64,000 nt of DNA, taken from the NCBI GenBank assembly GCA_003141315.1, contig PLLP01000002.1, positions 361,283-425,282 of the forward strand, given 5' to 3'. The position numbers and the translations under genes are program-made. A model generated the notes under the pieces. That model saw only the letters and a program-made list of their open reading frames with translations. It was not told the origin of the DNA and did no database searches. Positions 34,769 to 43,493 of the stretch are shown piece after piece (position 1 is the stretch's first letter; each line of letters begins with the position of its first letter). The stretch is from Phycisphaerales bacterium. GTDB lineage: Bacteria > Planctomycetota > Phycisphaerae > Sedimentisphaerales > Anaerobacaceae.

Positions 34769-35782
34769 ATGGCTACTAAGGTTGCAATCAACGGTTTCGG
34801 GCGAATCGGCAGAGCCGTAACAAGAATCCTGATGAGCCGCAAAACTAACCTCGAACTGGTCGCTATCAATGACCTGTCCGATGCGAAGTCGCTGGCTCAC
34901 CTGTTCAAATACGATACTGTCGAAGGAAAATGGCAGGGAACCGTCGAGGCAAAAGGCTCGGACCTCGTGATAAACGGCAAGACTATAAAGGTTTTGGCCG
35001 TTAAAAATCCCGCTGAGCTGCCGTGGAAGGATATGGGCGTCGATATAGTCGTCGAATCGACCGGCATATTCACCAAGGCACAATCCGAAAAGGGCGGCTA
35101 CGCCGACCACCTCAAGGCCGGCGCAAAAAAGGTCGTCCTCACCGTCCCCGCCAAAGATGACATCGAGGCAACAATCGTTATGGGCGTCAACGACAGCAAA
35201 CTTACAAAGAGCGTCAAGTGCGTCTCCAACGCAAGCTGCACAACCAACTGTCTTGCTCCAATCGCAAAGGTTCTCAACGACACGTTCGGCATTGAGAACG
35301 GCGTAATGACCACCATTCACGCCTATACCAATGACCAGAAAGTGGTAGACCAGATTCACAAGGACCTCCGCCGCGCAAGGACAGCAGCCGCCAATATGAT
35401 TCCAACAAGCACCGGCGCAGCCAAGGCAATCGGCAAGGTTGTCCCGGAGCTTGACGGCAAACTCGATGGCTTTGCGGTCCGCGTCCCGATTCCTGTCGGC
35501 AGCCTGGTTGACCTCGTTGTCAACGTAAAGAAGGACGTCACCGTTGCCGACGTAAATGCAGCGATGAAAAAAGCGGCCGATGGCCCGATGAAAGGCATCC
35601 TCGTATATTGCGATGAACCAATCGTAAGCAGCGATATAGTCAATAACCCGGCTTCCAGCATCTTCGATTCACTGCTCACAATAGTTAAAGGCAAAACCGT
35701 TAAAGTAATAAGCTGGTATGACAACGAATGGGGCTATTCCAACAGAACGGTTGATATTATGGAAAAACTGGCGAAGCTGTAA
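34769..35782 (+). CDS. gap: Glyceraldehyde-3-phosphate dehydrogenase
   Basis: Glycolytic/gluconeogenic NAD(P)-linked enzyme, 337 residues. The NAD-binding start VAINGFGRIGRAVTRI, the catalytic Cys in SNASCTTNCLAP, the His-containing TTIHAYTNDQ and the end NEWGYSNR are all present. ATTAGGAG at 34755-34762 is a clear ribosome-binding site. It begins a run gap-ndk-pgk. Confidence 0.97.
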   Translation: MATKVAINGFGRIGRAVTRILMSRKTNLELVAINDLSDAKSLAHLFKYDTVEGKWQGTVEAKGSDLVINGKTIKVLAVKNPAELPWKDMGVDIVVESTGIFTKAQSEKGGYADHLKAGAKKVVLTVPAKDDIEATIVMGVNDSKLTKSVKCVSNASCTTNCLAPIAKVLNDTFGIENGVMTTIHAYTNDQKVVDQIHKDLRRARTAAANMIPTSTGAAKAIGKVVPELDGKLDGFAVRVPIPVGSLVDLVVNVKKDVTVADVNAAMKKAADGPMKGILVYCDEPIVSSDIVNNPASSIFDSLLTIVKGKTVKVISWYDNEWGYSNRTVDIMEKLAKL

Positions 35783-35806
35783 GATAAGCCAAACTGACTT
35801 TTTTAT

Positions 35807-35850
35807 GAATTTAAAATTTCAAATCTGAAATTTCAAGTTTGGAATTTTAA
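35807..35850. repeat. AT-rich intergenic repeat after gap
   Basis: The stretch TTTAAAATTTCAAATCTGAAATTTCAAG contains two ATTTCAA words and their complement. It is a member of the repeat set also seen at 30849 and around ispF. A weak hairpin is possible. Confidence 0.5.
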
Positions 35851-35872
35851 AGGTGAAAGCAGGTGCTGGATT

Positions 35873-36604
35873 ATGGACAAAAAACAGCTTGAGCAGATAC
35901 TTGTTCTTATCAAGCCGGACGCCCTTAAGAATTCGATAACGGGATTTATTTTTTCCCAGTTATCGGAATTTCACACAGGTGCGCGTTTTGCCGGCGCCAA
36001 GGTTGTTAATGTCACCAGGTTTCTCGCGGAAGAACACTATGCCGAACACAGGGGAAAGGTGTTTTACGAGTCGCTGCTCGATTACATTACCGGCGTAGTT
36101 CATTATCCTGAAGAGGAAAAATGGAGACGCAGGGTAATTGCGATTGTTTATCAGGGCCCCGATGTCCTGAAGACTTTGCGGGCGATAGCGGGCCCGACAA
36201 ACCCGCACCAGGCAAGAGAAGAAAAGCCCGGCTGTATCAGGGCGCTTGGCACAGTTGTGCCAATCAAAGACGCAAATGGCAATGTCGTCGATAGTCGAAT
36301 GGATAATTTAATCCATACTTCAGCCAATTACGAGGATGCCGAGCGGGAAATCAAGCTCTGGTTTGTGCCTCACGACATTCCTCCTCTTATGCGGGCGTAT
36401 CCTACAGAAATATGCGCTACTCATTATTATTACAAGGACGGCCGGCTTTATGGCACGTATGAGCCGGAGAGCTCGCTTTTGCTGGCGCCAGGCGACGTGG
36501 TTTGGAAAACCGACCTGGAAATTCTCCAGAGCTATGCCCGGAACAAACCTGTAAAAGGCAAATTAAATGCTGTTGTGGCAAAATATCTTATCAACAAAAA
36601 TTAG
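35873..36604 (+). CDS. Nucleoside-diphosphate kinase-like protein, enlarged
   Basis: NDK moves the terminal phosphate between nucleotides. The core has LVLIKPDALKN (residues 11-20), GPTNPHQAREEKPGCIRALG, and the catalytic His in NLIHTSANYEDAEREI (H148). At 243 residues it is about 100 longer than standard NDK: the extras are a short insert before H148 (VPIKDANGNVVDSR) and about 75 residues at the C-terminus. The catalytic residue is retained, so activity is likely. It sits between gap and pgk. Confidence 0.85.
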   Translation: MDKKQLEQILVLIKPDALKNSITGFIFSQLSEFHTGARFAGAKVVNVTRFLAEEHYAEHRGKVFYESLLDYITGVVHYPEEEKWRRRVIAIVYQGPDVLKTLRAIAGPTNPHQAREEKPGCIRALGTVVPIKDANGNVVDSRMDNLIHTSANYEDAEREIKLWFVPHDIPPLMRAYPTEICATHYYYKDGRLYGTYEPESSLLLAPGDVVWKTDLEILQSYARNKPVKGKLNAVVAKYLINKN

Positions 36605-36649
36605 AAGTTTTAACGGAATCACATTTTCGAGAAAAAAAGGGAACTTATA

Positions 36650-37891
36650 ATGGCAAAAAAAACTATAGCGGACATAAACGTCAAAGGCAAAAAAGTATTT
36701 ATGCGGGTGGATTTCAATGTCCCGCTGGATGAAAAAGGCAATATCACCAGCGACAAGAGAATCGTCGCGGCTTTGCCGAGCATAAAAAAGGTAATCGAGG
36801 ATGGCGGCTCACTGATTCTCGCCAGCCATCTCGGCAGACCCGAAGGCGAAAGAGATGATAAGTTCTCACTCGCTCCAGTGGCAAAGAGACTTTCCGAACT
36901 GCTGGGCAAAAATGTAATTTTTGCGAACGATTGCGTCGGGCCGGACGTCCAGGCCAAGGCGAAGGCTTTGAAGCCGGGCGATTGTCTGCTTCTCGAAAAT
37001 GTGCGTTTCCACGCGGAAGAGGTAATAAAGGATAAAAAAGCCAAAGACGACCCGCAATTGAGAAAAGCCAAAGACGATTTCGCAAAACAGCTTGCTGATT
37101 TGGCGGATGTATATGTCAATGACGCCTTCGGAACAGCACACAGGGATAACGCATCGATGTACACCGTGCCTGTTCTTATGAAGGGCAAACCCCGCGTCAC
37201 AGGATTTTTGGTTGAAAAGGAGCTAAAATTTCTCGGCGATACGGTCACCAATCCCGTCAGGCCGTTTGTGGCCATACTCGGCGGCGCAAAGGTCTCTGAT
37301 AAAATCGGCGTCATCGAAAACCTTATTACAAAGGTCAATCGAATACTTGTCGGCGGTGCTATGGCATACACGTTCTACAAAGCAAACGGCAAAAGCGTGG
37401 GCAGCAGCTTGTGCGAAGATGATTTTGTCGCAAAAGCCAAAGAGCTGCAGGAAAAAGCAAAAATCGCAAAGTGCGAACTCCTGCTGCCGGTTGATGATGT
37501 CGCGGCAAAAGAATTTAAGGCAGGCGCCGAGAACAAAGTTGTCACCGGCGGTATCGATGCGGGGTGGCAGGGAATGGATATCGGGCCGGCGACCCGCAAA
37601 TTATTCGCCGGAAAGCTGGCGGATGCAAAGACAATTGTCTGGAACGGCCCGATGGGCGTCTTCGAAATGCCCCCGTTTGACGAAGGCACAAAGGCCGTCG
37701 CACAGGCGGTAGCAGATGCTACTGCAAAAGGCGCAAAAAGCGTCATTGGCGGCGGCGACAGCGCAAGCGCACTGAAGAAACTGGGTCTCGATAAAAAAGT
37801 CACCCACATTTCTACCGGCGGCGGCGCATCGCTCGAATTTCTCGAAGGAAAACCCTTCAAGTGCATAGAAATCCTCGATGACAAAAAATAA
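36650..37891 (+). CDS. pgk: Phosphoglycerate kinase
   Basis: It makes ATP from 1,3-bisphosphoglycerate. VFMRVDFNVPLDEKGNI, ASHLGRPEGE, VNDAFGTAHR, ILGGAKVSDKI and the C-terminal IGGGDSASALKKLGLDKKVTHISTGGGASLE are all family signatures. The 413-residue length is slightly above the usual 390-400 because of a short charged insert around KDKKAKDDPQLRKAKDD. It follows the NDK gene by 45 bases. Confidence 0.97.
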   Translation: MAKKTIADINVKGKKVFMRVDFNVPLDEKGNITSDKRIVAALPSIKKVIEDGGSLILASHLGRPEGERDDKFSLAPVAKRLSELLGKNVIFANDCVGPDVQAKAKALKPGDCLLLENVRFHAEEVIKDKKAKDDPQLRKAKDDFAKQLADLADVYVNDAFGTAHRDNASMYTVPVLMKGKPRVTGFLVEKELKFLGDTVTNPVRPFVAILGGAKVSDKIGVIENLITKVNRILVGGAMAYTFYKANGKSVGSSLCEDDFVAKAKELQEKAKIAKCELLLPVDDVAAKEFKAGAENKVVTGGIDAGWQGMDIGPATRKLFAGKLADAKTIVWNGPMGVFEMPPFDEGTKAVAQAVADATAKGAKSVIGGGDSASALKKLGLDKKVTHISTGGGASLEFLEGKPFKCIEILDDKK

Positions 37892-37947
37892 TTCAAAAGT
37901 CAAAGTTCAAAAATAAAAATTGTGGAAGAATAAATAATAATATATAG

Positions 37948-37975
37948 CCCCGCAATTTATTGCGGGGTTGTTTTT
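37948..37975 (+). terminator. Rho-independent terminator after pgk
   Basis: CCCCGCAAT (37948-37956) pairs with ATTGCGGGG (37959-37967), followed by TTGTTTTT. The strong G-C stem and T tract end the gap-ndk-pgk transcript. It lies 20 bases before the chosen rpe start, so it could also attenuate rpe. Confidence 0.85.
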
Positions 37976-37986
37976 GCGATGGAGAA

Positions 37987-38673
37987 ATGAAAACGGATTT
38001 GCGACTTCCAAAAGCAGGCACAATCGAGATTGCGCCGTCGATACTGAGCGCAGATTTCGCCCATCTGGCAGATGAGATTGCACAGGTGGAATCTGCCGGC
38101 GTCAAATTAGTGCATCTCGACGTGATGGACGGCCATTTTGTGCCGAACATCACCATTGGCCCGCCGGTAATTGAGAAACTTCGCAGATACAGCAAAGTTG
38201 TTTTCGATTGCCATTTAATGATAAGCGAGCCGGCCAAATACGCCCAGCGGTTTATCGAGGCCGGCGCAAATCATATTACCTTCCACATCGAGGCCGAAAA
38301 AAAGCCGGCGAATCTGATTAAAAAAATTCACAGCCTCGGTGCTACCGCAGGCGTTTGCCTGAATCCCGAAACGCCTGTTGATGCGATAAAAGACGCCGCG
38401 AAGTTGTGCGATATGGTTCTGGTTATGACAGTCCATCCGGGCTTTGGCGCACAGGAATTTATGACCGATGCGGCAAAAAAAATTATCGAGGTAAGAAAGA
38501 TTGTCGGGCCGGCTATCAGGGTCGAAGTTGACGGCGGAATAAATGCCGAAACCGCGCCGGTTGTCGTTGCTTACGGAGCGGATACCCTCGTTGCCGGTAA
38601 TGCTGTTTTCGCACAGAAAGACCGCCCGGCGGCGATAGAGGCTATTCGAAAAGCCTGTCGCCAAAAACAGTAG
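37987..38673 (+). CDS. rpe: Ribulose-phosphate 3-epimerase
   Basis: Pentose-phosphate enzyme with a TIM-barrel fold. IAPSILSADFAHLADE, VHLDVMDGHFVPNITIG, MTVHPGFGAQEF and EVDGGINAETAP match the family; metal-binding His and Asp residues are intact. ATG 37987 (MKTDLRLPKAG) is preferred over the in-frame TTG 37960, which lies inside the terminator hairpin. The protein is 228 residues. The ribosome-binding site GGAG is very close to the start. Confidence 0.95.
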   Translation: MKTDLRLPKAGTIEIAPSILSADFAHLADEIAQVESAGVKLVHLDVMDGHFVPNITIGPPVIEKLRRYSKVVFDCHLMISEPAKYAQRFIEAGANHITFHIEAEKKPANLIKKIHSLGATAGVCLNPETPVDAIKDAAKLCDMVLVMTVHPGFGAQEFMTDAAKKIIEVRKIVGPAIRVEVDGGINAETAPVVVAYGADTLVAGNAVFAQKDRPAAIEAIRKACRQKQ

Positions 38674-38690
38674 ATTTGCAAAGGTTTTTT

Positions 38691-38699
38691 TGTTATAAT
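38691..38699 (+). promoter_or_regulatory. Extended -10 promoter upstream of accD
   Basis: TGTTATAAT (38691-38699) matches the extended -10 form TGnTATAAT, 29 bases before the accD start. No good -35 is seen, as is common with extended -10 promoters. Confidence 0.5.
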
Positions 38700-38727
38700 C
38701 AATAATCGACCCATTTTTCGGAAGTCT

Positions 38728-39573
38728 ATGGCTAAAACCGCAAAATCAAAATGGAACGGCTTTTCTCTTAAGCCGCGAAAGGACGTCCCTGAGGGCCTCT
38801 GGCTGCGATGCCCGGGCTGCGAGCAGATGGTCTATAAAAGTTCCGTCGAGCAGAACCTCAATGTCTGCCCGCGGTGCGATTATCATTTCAGAATCAATGC
38901 GAAAACGCGAATAAAATATCTGGCTGACGAGGATACCTTCGAGGAAATTCTGCCGGATTTGCGTTCGCACGACCCGCTGGATTTCAGGTATAACGATTCC
39001 GAGTACAAAGACAGGCTAAAGGCTGATGAAAAGAAAAGCGGCTCGGCGGAGGCCATCAAAATCGGCAAAGCCTTCATCAAGGGCAGGCAGATTGTCCTTG
39101 CTGTTATGGAGCCGGAATTCCTGATGGGCTCGATGGGCTACGTCGTCGGCGAAAAATTCACCGTTGCGGTCGAACTGGCGACAAGCGAAGCCCTGCCCTT
39201 TGTGGCGGTCTGCTGTTCCGGCGGCGCAAGAATGCACGAGGGCGTTGTCTCGCTCGGCCAAATGGCAAAAACCAGCGCCGTTCTTGCCAGGTACGACAAG
39301 GCCGGCGGCCTTTACATCCCCATTCTTACCGACCCGACCACCGGCGGCGTCACCGCAAGTTTCGCTATGCTCGGCGACTGCATCATCGCAGAACCAGGCG
39401 CTTTAATCGGCTTTGCCGGCCCGCGCACCATCGCAGAGACAATCAAGGTTGAGCTGCCCGATGGTTTTCAGACGTCGGAATTTTTGCTCGAACACGGCTT
39501 TATCGATATGATTATTCATCGCAAAGACCTCCGAAGCGAAGTCGCCCGCCTCATTGACTACTGTAAAAAATAA
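38728..39573 (+). CDS. accD: Acetyl-CoA carboxylase carboxyltransferase beta subunit
   Basis: It moves the carboxyl group from biotin to acetyl-CoA for fatty-acid synthesis. The N-terminal zinc ribbon has CPGCEQM and CPRCDYHF (CxxC pairs), and SGSAEAIKIG, CCSGGARMHEGVVSL and TDPTTGGVTASFAMLGD are crotonase-fold signatures. The protein is 281 residues. The partner accA is not in the window. Confidence 0.96.
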   Translation: MAKTAKSKWNGFSLKPRKDVPEGLWLRCPGCEQMVYKSSVEQNLNVCPRCDYHFRINAKTRIKYLADEDTFEEILPDLRSHDPLDFRYNDSEYKDRLKADEKKSGSAEAIKIGKAFIKGRQIVLAVMEPEFLMGSMGYVVGEKFTVAVELATSEALPFVAVCCSGGARMHEGVVSLGQMAKTSAVLARYDKAGGLYIPILTDPTTGGVTASFAMLGDCIIAEPGALIGFAGPRTIAETIKVELPDGFQTSEFLLEHGFIDMIIHRKDLRSEVARLIDYCKK

Positions 39574-39657
39574 TCCCTCATCGTTGGCGCCTCTTCGCCT
39601 TCAGTTATTACAGACCAAAATTACAAAATCGCACTTTTGTTTTTGCCGTGATTTGCA

Positions 39658-39663
39658 TATAAT
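39658..39663 (+). promoter_or_regulatory. Possible -10 element upstream of hisC
   Basis: A perfect TATAAT occurs 70 bases before the chosen hisC start, preceded by a T-rich stretch but no convincing -35. The supporting evidence is this hexamer alone. Confidence 0.35.
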
Positions 39664-39732
39664 CTGGTGAAATCCTCCTTCGTCCATAAGGGACTACAGA
39701 GGACAGGTCTGTGGCTAAAAAAGAGCAGTAGA

Positions 39733-40812
39733 ATGACTTATTTTCGGGACAATGTGGAAAAGGCGGCGGGGTACACGCCGGGCTTTCAGCCAAAAGCAAT
39801 GGATGTGGTAAAGCTCAACACCAACGAGAATCCCTATCCGCCTTCGCCGTTAGTATTAAAGGCGCTTGCTGAAATAAAACCCGAGCAGCTCCGCCGATAC
39901 CCCGACCCGCTGGCAGATACCTTCCGCAAAGCGGCGGCAGGGGTTCACGGCATAAGGCCTGAAAATATTATGGCCTGCAACGGCGGCGATGAACTGCTTA
40001 GTATGGCTGTCCGGGCGTTCTGCGATGAGAAGCGGGCCGTTGCATATCCTGTGCCGACATATTCGCTTTACCCGGTTCTTGCGAAACTTCAAAATTGCAA
40101 AGCAATCGAAATACCCTTTAATGACGATTTCAGTCTGCCGGCAGGGCTTGAAAAAACCGGTGCGGCCCTTACGATTGTCTGCAATCCCAATGCCCCTTCG
40201 GGTTCTTTCATAAAACCTGCGAGATTGGCAGAATTGGCAAAAAAAATTACGGTTCGACAAGCTCACCGTCCTGAGCGAAGTCGAAGGAAGGGCGTATTGC
40301 TTATTGATGAGGCATATATCGATTTTGCAGAGGAAAATTGTCTGAAATTGATTAACGATTTCGATAATTGTATAATCCTTCGTTCGTTAAGCAAGGGCTA
40401 TTCGCTTGCTGGCATTCGGTTCGGCTACGCAGTCGCAAATAAAAATTTAATCGCCGGCCTGATGAAGCTGAAGGATTCCTACAATGTCGATGGCGTGGCG
40501 ATTGCGGTTGCGACAGCGGCAATAAAAGACCAAACATATTTTAGGGAAAATGTCGAAAAGATAAAAAGAGACAGGCAGGTTTTGACCGGGCAGCTTCGCA
40601 GTCTCGGCTTCGTTGTGCCGGACAGTTCATCGAATTTCGTTTTTGCTGAAGGCAAAACAGCCGGATTTATTTATGAAAAGTTAGTGCAGCGAAATATCTA
40701 TGTAAGATACTGGAAACAGCCGGGCATTGAAAATAAGCTGCGAATTTCGGTCGGGTCGGCTGAGCAGAATGAAAAACTGATTTCCGCCATAAAGGAAATT
40801 CTTGCGCAATAA
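39733..40812 (+). CDS. hisC: Histidinol-phosphate aminotransferase
   Basis: PLP aminotransferase of histidine synthesis, fold type I. KLNTNENPYPPSP (residues near 28-40), CNPNAPSG and the PLP lysine in SLSKGYSLAGIRFGY are clear. I chose ATG 39733 (MTYFRDNV). Residues about 173-186 (VRQAHRPERSRR), just before the conserved LLIDEAYIDF strand, are encoded by a palindromic repeat and are not part of normal HisC. The frame is kept. hisB follows directly, so this is a his mini-cluster. The protein is 359 residues. Confidence 0.93.
   Translation: MTYFRDNVEKAAGYTPGFQPKAMDVVKLNTNENPYPPSPLVLKALAEIKPEQLRRYPDPLADTFRKAAAGVHGIRPENIMACNGGDELLSMAVRAFCDEKRAVAYPVPTYSLYPVLAKLQNCKAIEIPFNDDFSLPAGLEKTGAALTIVCNPNAPSGSFIKPARLAELAKKITVRQAHRPERSRRKGVLLIDEAYIDFAEENCLKLINDFDNCIILRSLSKGYSLAGIRFGYAVANKNLIAGLMKLKDSYNVDGVAIAVATAAIKDQTYFRENVEKIKRDRQVLTGQLRSLGFVVPDSSSNFVFAEGKTAGFIYEKLVQRNIYVRYWKQPGIENKLRISVGSAEQNEKLISAIKEILAQ
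40253..40285. repeat. Palindromic repeat inserted in frame in hisC
   Basis: The 33-base element has arms TTCGAC/GTCGAA and GCTCA/TGAGC around a CCGTCC centre. It adds 12 residues (RQAHRPERSRR and neighbours) without a frameshift. Its words resemble those in the S9 peptidase gene at 31985. From memory, similar elements occur in many unrelated bacteria. Confidence 0.75.
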
Positions 40813-40823
40813 AGGACTTTCGT

Positions 40824-41408
40824 ATGAAAAAGAGAACCGCCAAAATTCACAGGAAGACAAAAGAAACCGACGTGGCCATTGAGATGCTGCTCGATGGCGA
40901 GGGCAAATACACAATCGATACCGGCGTTGGCTTTCTCGACCATTTATTGACCCACCTCGGTAAGCACGGCAAAATTGACCTCGTGGTCAGGGCCAAAGGC
41001 GACCTCAATGTCGATGCGCATCATACCGTTGAGGACATAGGACTTTGCCTGGGCCAGTGTCTTGCGAAGGCGCTCGGCGACAAAAAGGGCATAACGCGAT
41101 TTGCCAGCAACTCTGTGCCGATGGAAGATGCCCTCGCGAACGTCTCGGTGGATTTGTCGGGCAGGCCGAGCTTTGTTTATAACGTCGAATACCGAAGCGG
41201 CAAAATCGGCGACTTCGATGTCGAGTGTATCGAGGAGCTGCTGCGGAGTTTTTCAAATGCCGGGCTGTTTAATCTTCATATAAACGTTCCTTACGGCACG
41301 AACAGCCATCACATAGCCGAGGCGATTTTCAAGAGCTTAGGCCAGGCGATTGCAACCGCTGTAAAAATCACCGGCAAGGATATACCGAGTACAAAAGGCA
41401 TACTATAA
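40824..41408 (+). CDS. hisB: Imidazoleglycerol-phosphate dehydratase
   Basis: Sixth step of histidine synthesis. GVGFLDHLLTHLGKHG, DAHHTVEDIGLCLGQ and NSHHIAEAIFKSLGQA carry the paired metal-binding His residues of the two half-domains. The protein is 194 residues, the monofunctional form without a histidinol-phosphatase domain. It starts 11 bases after hisC. Confidence 0.97.
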   Translation: MKKRTAKIHRKTKETDVAIEMLLDGEGKYTIDTGVGFLDHLLTHLGKHGKIDLVVRAKGDLNVDAHHTVEDIGLCLGQCLAKALGDKKGITRFASNSVPMEDALANVSVDLSGRPSFVYNVEYRSGKIGDFDVECIEELLRSFSNAGLFNLHINVPYGTNSHHIAEAIFKSLGQAIATAVKITGKDIPSTKGIL

Positions 41409-41409
41409 A

Positions 41410-41439
41410 ATTTGAAGTTTCAAATTTGAAATTGTAAAT
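41410..41439 (+). repeat. 30-bp AT-rich repeat, left copy flanking ispF
   Basis: ATTTGAAGTTTCAAATTTGAAATTGTAAAT differs from the copy at 41958-41987 by one base. It contains the palindromic words TTTGAAATTTCAAA seen elsewhere in the window. Confidence 0.8.
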
Positions 41440-41445
41440 GTAATT

Positions 41446-41958
41446 ATGGTTGAAGAACACGACCACGAATACCGAACCGGCATTGGCACCGATATTCACC
41501 GGTTCATAGAAGGCAAAAAGCTGATGCTCGGCGGCGTAGTTATCCCGTTTCCGCAGGGGCTTCTCGGCCACAGCGATGGCGACGTCGTCCTGCACGCCGT
41601 CATCGATGCACTGCTCGGTGCAGCCGCACTCGGCGATATCGGCACGCTCTTTCCCGATACCGACCAGCAGTTCGCCGGTTCTGACAGCAGGATATTGCTG
41701 GTTGATGTAAAGGATAGGCTGCAGGAGCTGCGATGGTTGATAGTGAATGTCGATATTATTATTCATCTCGAAAACCCCCGGCTCGAACCGTTTAAGGCGC
41801 AGATTAAAAGATGTATCGCAAGCCTTCTGGAAATCGATTTCAATGCGGTGAATGTTAAGGCGAAAACCAATGAAGGTCTCGGCGAGATTGGCGAGGGCCT
41901 CGCTATTGCCGTCACCGCCGCCGTCCTTCTAAAAAGAAAATACAAAAGAACCTTATAA
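41446..41958 (+). CDS. ispF: 2-C-methyl-D-erythritol 2,4-cyclodiphosphate synthase
   Basis: MEP pathway of isoprenoid synthesis. The metal ligands are in GIGTDIHRFIEG (Asp-x-His) and in SDGDVVLHAVIDALLGAAALGDIG with the family Asp/His residues, and the end has TNEGLGEIGEGLAIAVTAAVLL. The protein is 170 residues. Metal-binding D-x-H and the downstream H are intact. It is flanked by near-identical AT-rich repeats. uppS in the window uses the products of this pathway. Confidence 0.95.
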   Translation: MVEEHDHEYRTGIGTDIHRFIEGKKLMLGGVVIPFPQGLLGHSDGDVVLHAVIDALLGAAALGDIGTLFPDTDQQFAGSDSRILLVDVKDRLQELRWLIVNVDIIIHLENPRLEPFKAQIKRCIASLLEIDFNAVNVKAKTNEGLGEIGEGLAIAVTAAVLLKRKYKRTL

Positions 41959-41987
41959 TTTGAAATTTCAAATTTGAAATTGTAAAT
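41958..41987 (+). repeat. 30-bp AT-rich repeat, right copy flanking ispF
   Basis: ATTTGAAATTTCAAATTTGAAATTGTAAAT is the second copy, in the same orientation, overlapping the last base of the ispF stop codon. It lies 15 bases upstream of cysS. Confidence 0.8.
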
Positions 41988-42002
41988 TTTGGTAGGGAAG
42001 CA

Positions 42003-43493
42003 ATGGCATTGAAATTATATAACAGTTTGACAAGAAAAAAAGAAGAGTTTAAGCCAATCAGCGAAGGTCGTGTCGGCATTTATGTCTGCGGGCCGACGGT
42101 TTATGGCCACGCACATCTCGGCCACGCAAAAAGCTACGTGAGCTTCGATATACTTGTCCGCTATCTGCGGTATCTCGGGTTTTCTGTAACTTACGTTCAG
42201 AATATTACCGATGTCGGCCACCTTACTGACGACGCAGATGCGGGCGAAGATAAAATTGCCGTCCAGGCCAAAAAAGAAAAAAAACACCCGATGGCAATAG
42301 CTGAAGCATATACCCGCAGCTACTTCGAGGATATGGATAAATTGAATTGCGTCCGGCCTGATATAAGCCCGCGGGCGAGCGGCCACGTCGTCGAGCAGAT
42401 TGAAATGGTAAAAACGCTTCTGGCAAAAGGATTTGCCTACGAGGTGAACGGCTCGGTCTATTTCGACATTTCAAAATTTCCGGATTACGGCAAACTATCG
42501 GGCAGGAACGTAGAAGAGATGCAGGCGGGCGCCCGCGTTGAAGTGTCCGATGAGAAAAAGCATCCTGCCGATTTCGCGCTCTGGAAAAAAGCAGAGCCTA
42601 ATCACATTATGCAGTGGCCAAGCCCCTGGGGTATGGGTTTTCCAGGCTGGCATCTCGAATGTTCCGTGATGAGCACAAAATATCTGGGCCAGCCTTTTGA
42701 TATTCACGGCGGCGGCTTGGAAAACCAGTTCCCGCACCACGAATGCGAAATCGCACAGGCGCAGGCCGCTAACGGCAAACCTTTTGCCCGGTTTTGGGTG
42801 CATAATAATATGGTGACAGTTGACGGCCAGAAGATGGGCAAAAGTCTCGGCAACTTCATCACACTAAAACAGCTCTTTGCGGATATTGACGAGCCGAAAC
42901 ATGATAAGCTATCCCGCAAATACGACCCGCTTGCAGTTCGGCAATTGATTTTGAACAGCCATTACCGCAGCCCCATTGATTTTTCCGATGCCGCCCTTAC
43001 CGCCGCCCAAAGCGGTTATGACAAAATTGAAGAAGCGGTGAGAAATATTCGAAGAGAATTTAATTCTGCACCGGAAGGAACTATTGATAAAAAAATTGAT
43101 GAGCAATTATCACAATTGAAGACAAAATTTGAAGAGGCTATGAACGATGATTTGAACACCTCTGTTGCCTTATCGGTTATCTTTGACCTTGTTCGTTTGG
43201 CAAACCAGTTGATTGATAATAAAAATTCAACCAAAGAAACTCTTAATAAAGTTGATGAGGCATTCAGAAAACTCGGCGGCGATTGTCTGGGTATAGTAAA
43301 AGAGCAATATGCACAGGCCGGCATAAACAATGAAAAATTAATTGATTGTCTGGTCAAGGGTTTGATTGAACAGCGTAATAATGCACGAAAAAAAAAGGAT
43401 TTTGCAGCTTCGGATGCGATTCGTGACAGATTAAGTGAGGCCGGTATAGTGCTTGAGGATGGGCCGTCGGGAACAACCTGGAGACTTAAATGA
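42003..43493 (+). CDS. cysS: Cysteinyl-tRNA synthetase
   Basis: Class I synthetase charging tRNA-Cys. The zinc Cys and the HIGH-like motif are in [15 protein letters not shown]; the KMSKS-like motif is [19 protein letters not shown] and the [17 protein letters not shown] zinc-region follow. It is 496 residues, a normal length, with the helical anticodon-binding end intact. GGTAGGGAAG is upstream of the start, and it overlaps ruvC by four bases. Confidence 0.97.
   Translation: MALKLYNSLTRKKEEFKPISEGRVGIYVCGPTVYGHAHLGHAKSYVSFDILVRYLRYLGFSVTYVQNITDVGHLTDDADAGEDKIAVQAKKEKKHPMAIAEAYTRSYFEDMDKLNCVRPDISPRASGHVVEQIEMVKTLLAKGFAYEVNGSVYFDISKFPDYGKLSGRNVEEMQAGARVEVSDEKKHPADFALWKKAEPNHIMQWPSPWGMGFPGWHLECSVMSTKYLGQPFDIHGGGLENQFPHHECEIAQAQAANGKPFARFWVHNNMVTVDGQKMGKSLGNFITLKQLFADIDEPKHDKLSRKYDPLAVRQLILNSHYRSPIDFSDAALTAAQSGYDKIEEAVRNIRREFNSAPEGTIDKKIDEQLSQLKTKFEEAMNDDLNTSVALSVIFDLVRLANQLIDNKNSTKETLNKVDEAFRKLGGDCLGIVKEQYAQAGINNEKLIDCLVKGLIEQRNNARKKKDFAASDAIRDRLSEAGIVLEDGPSGTTWRLK

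Noticed and set aside
37960..37986. TTG start giving a longer rpe
   Set aside because: It lies inside the terminator hairpin and adds nine residues (MRGCFCDGE) that are not family-like.
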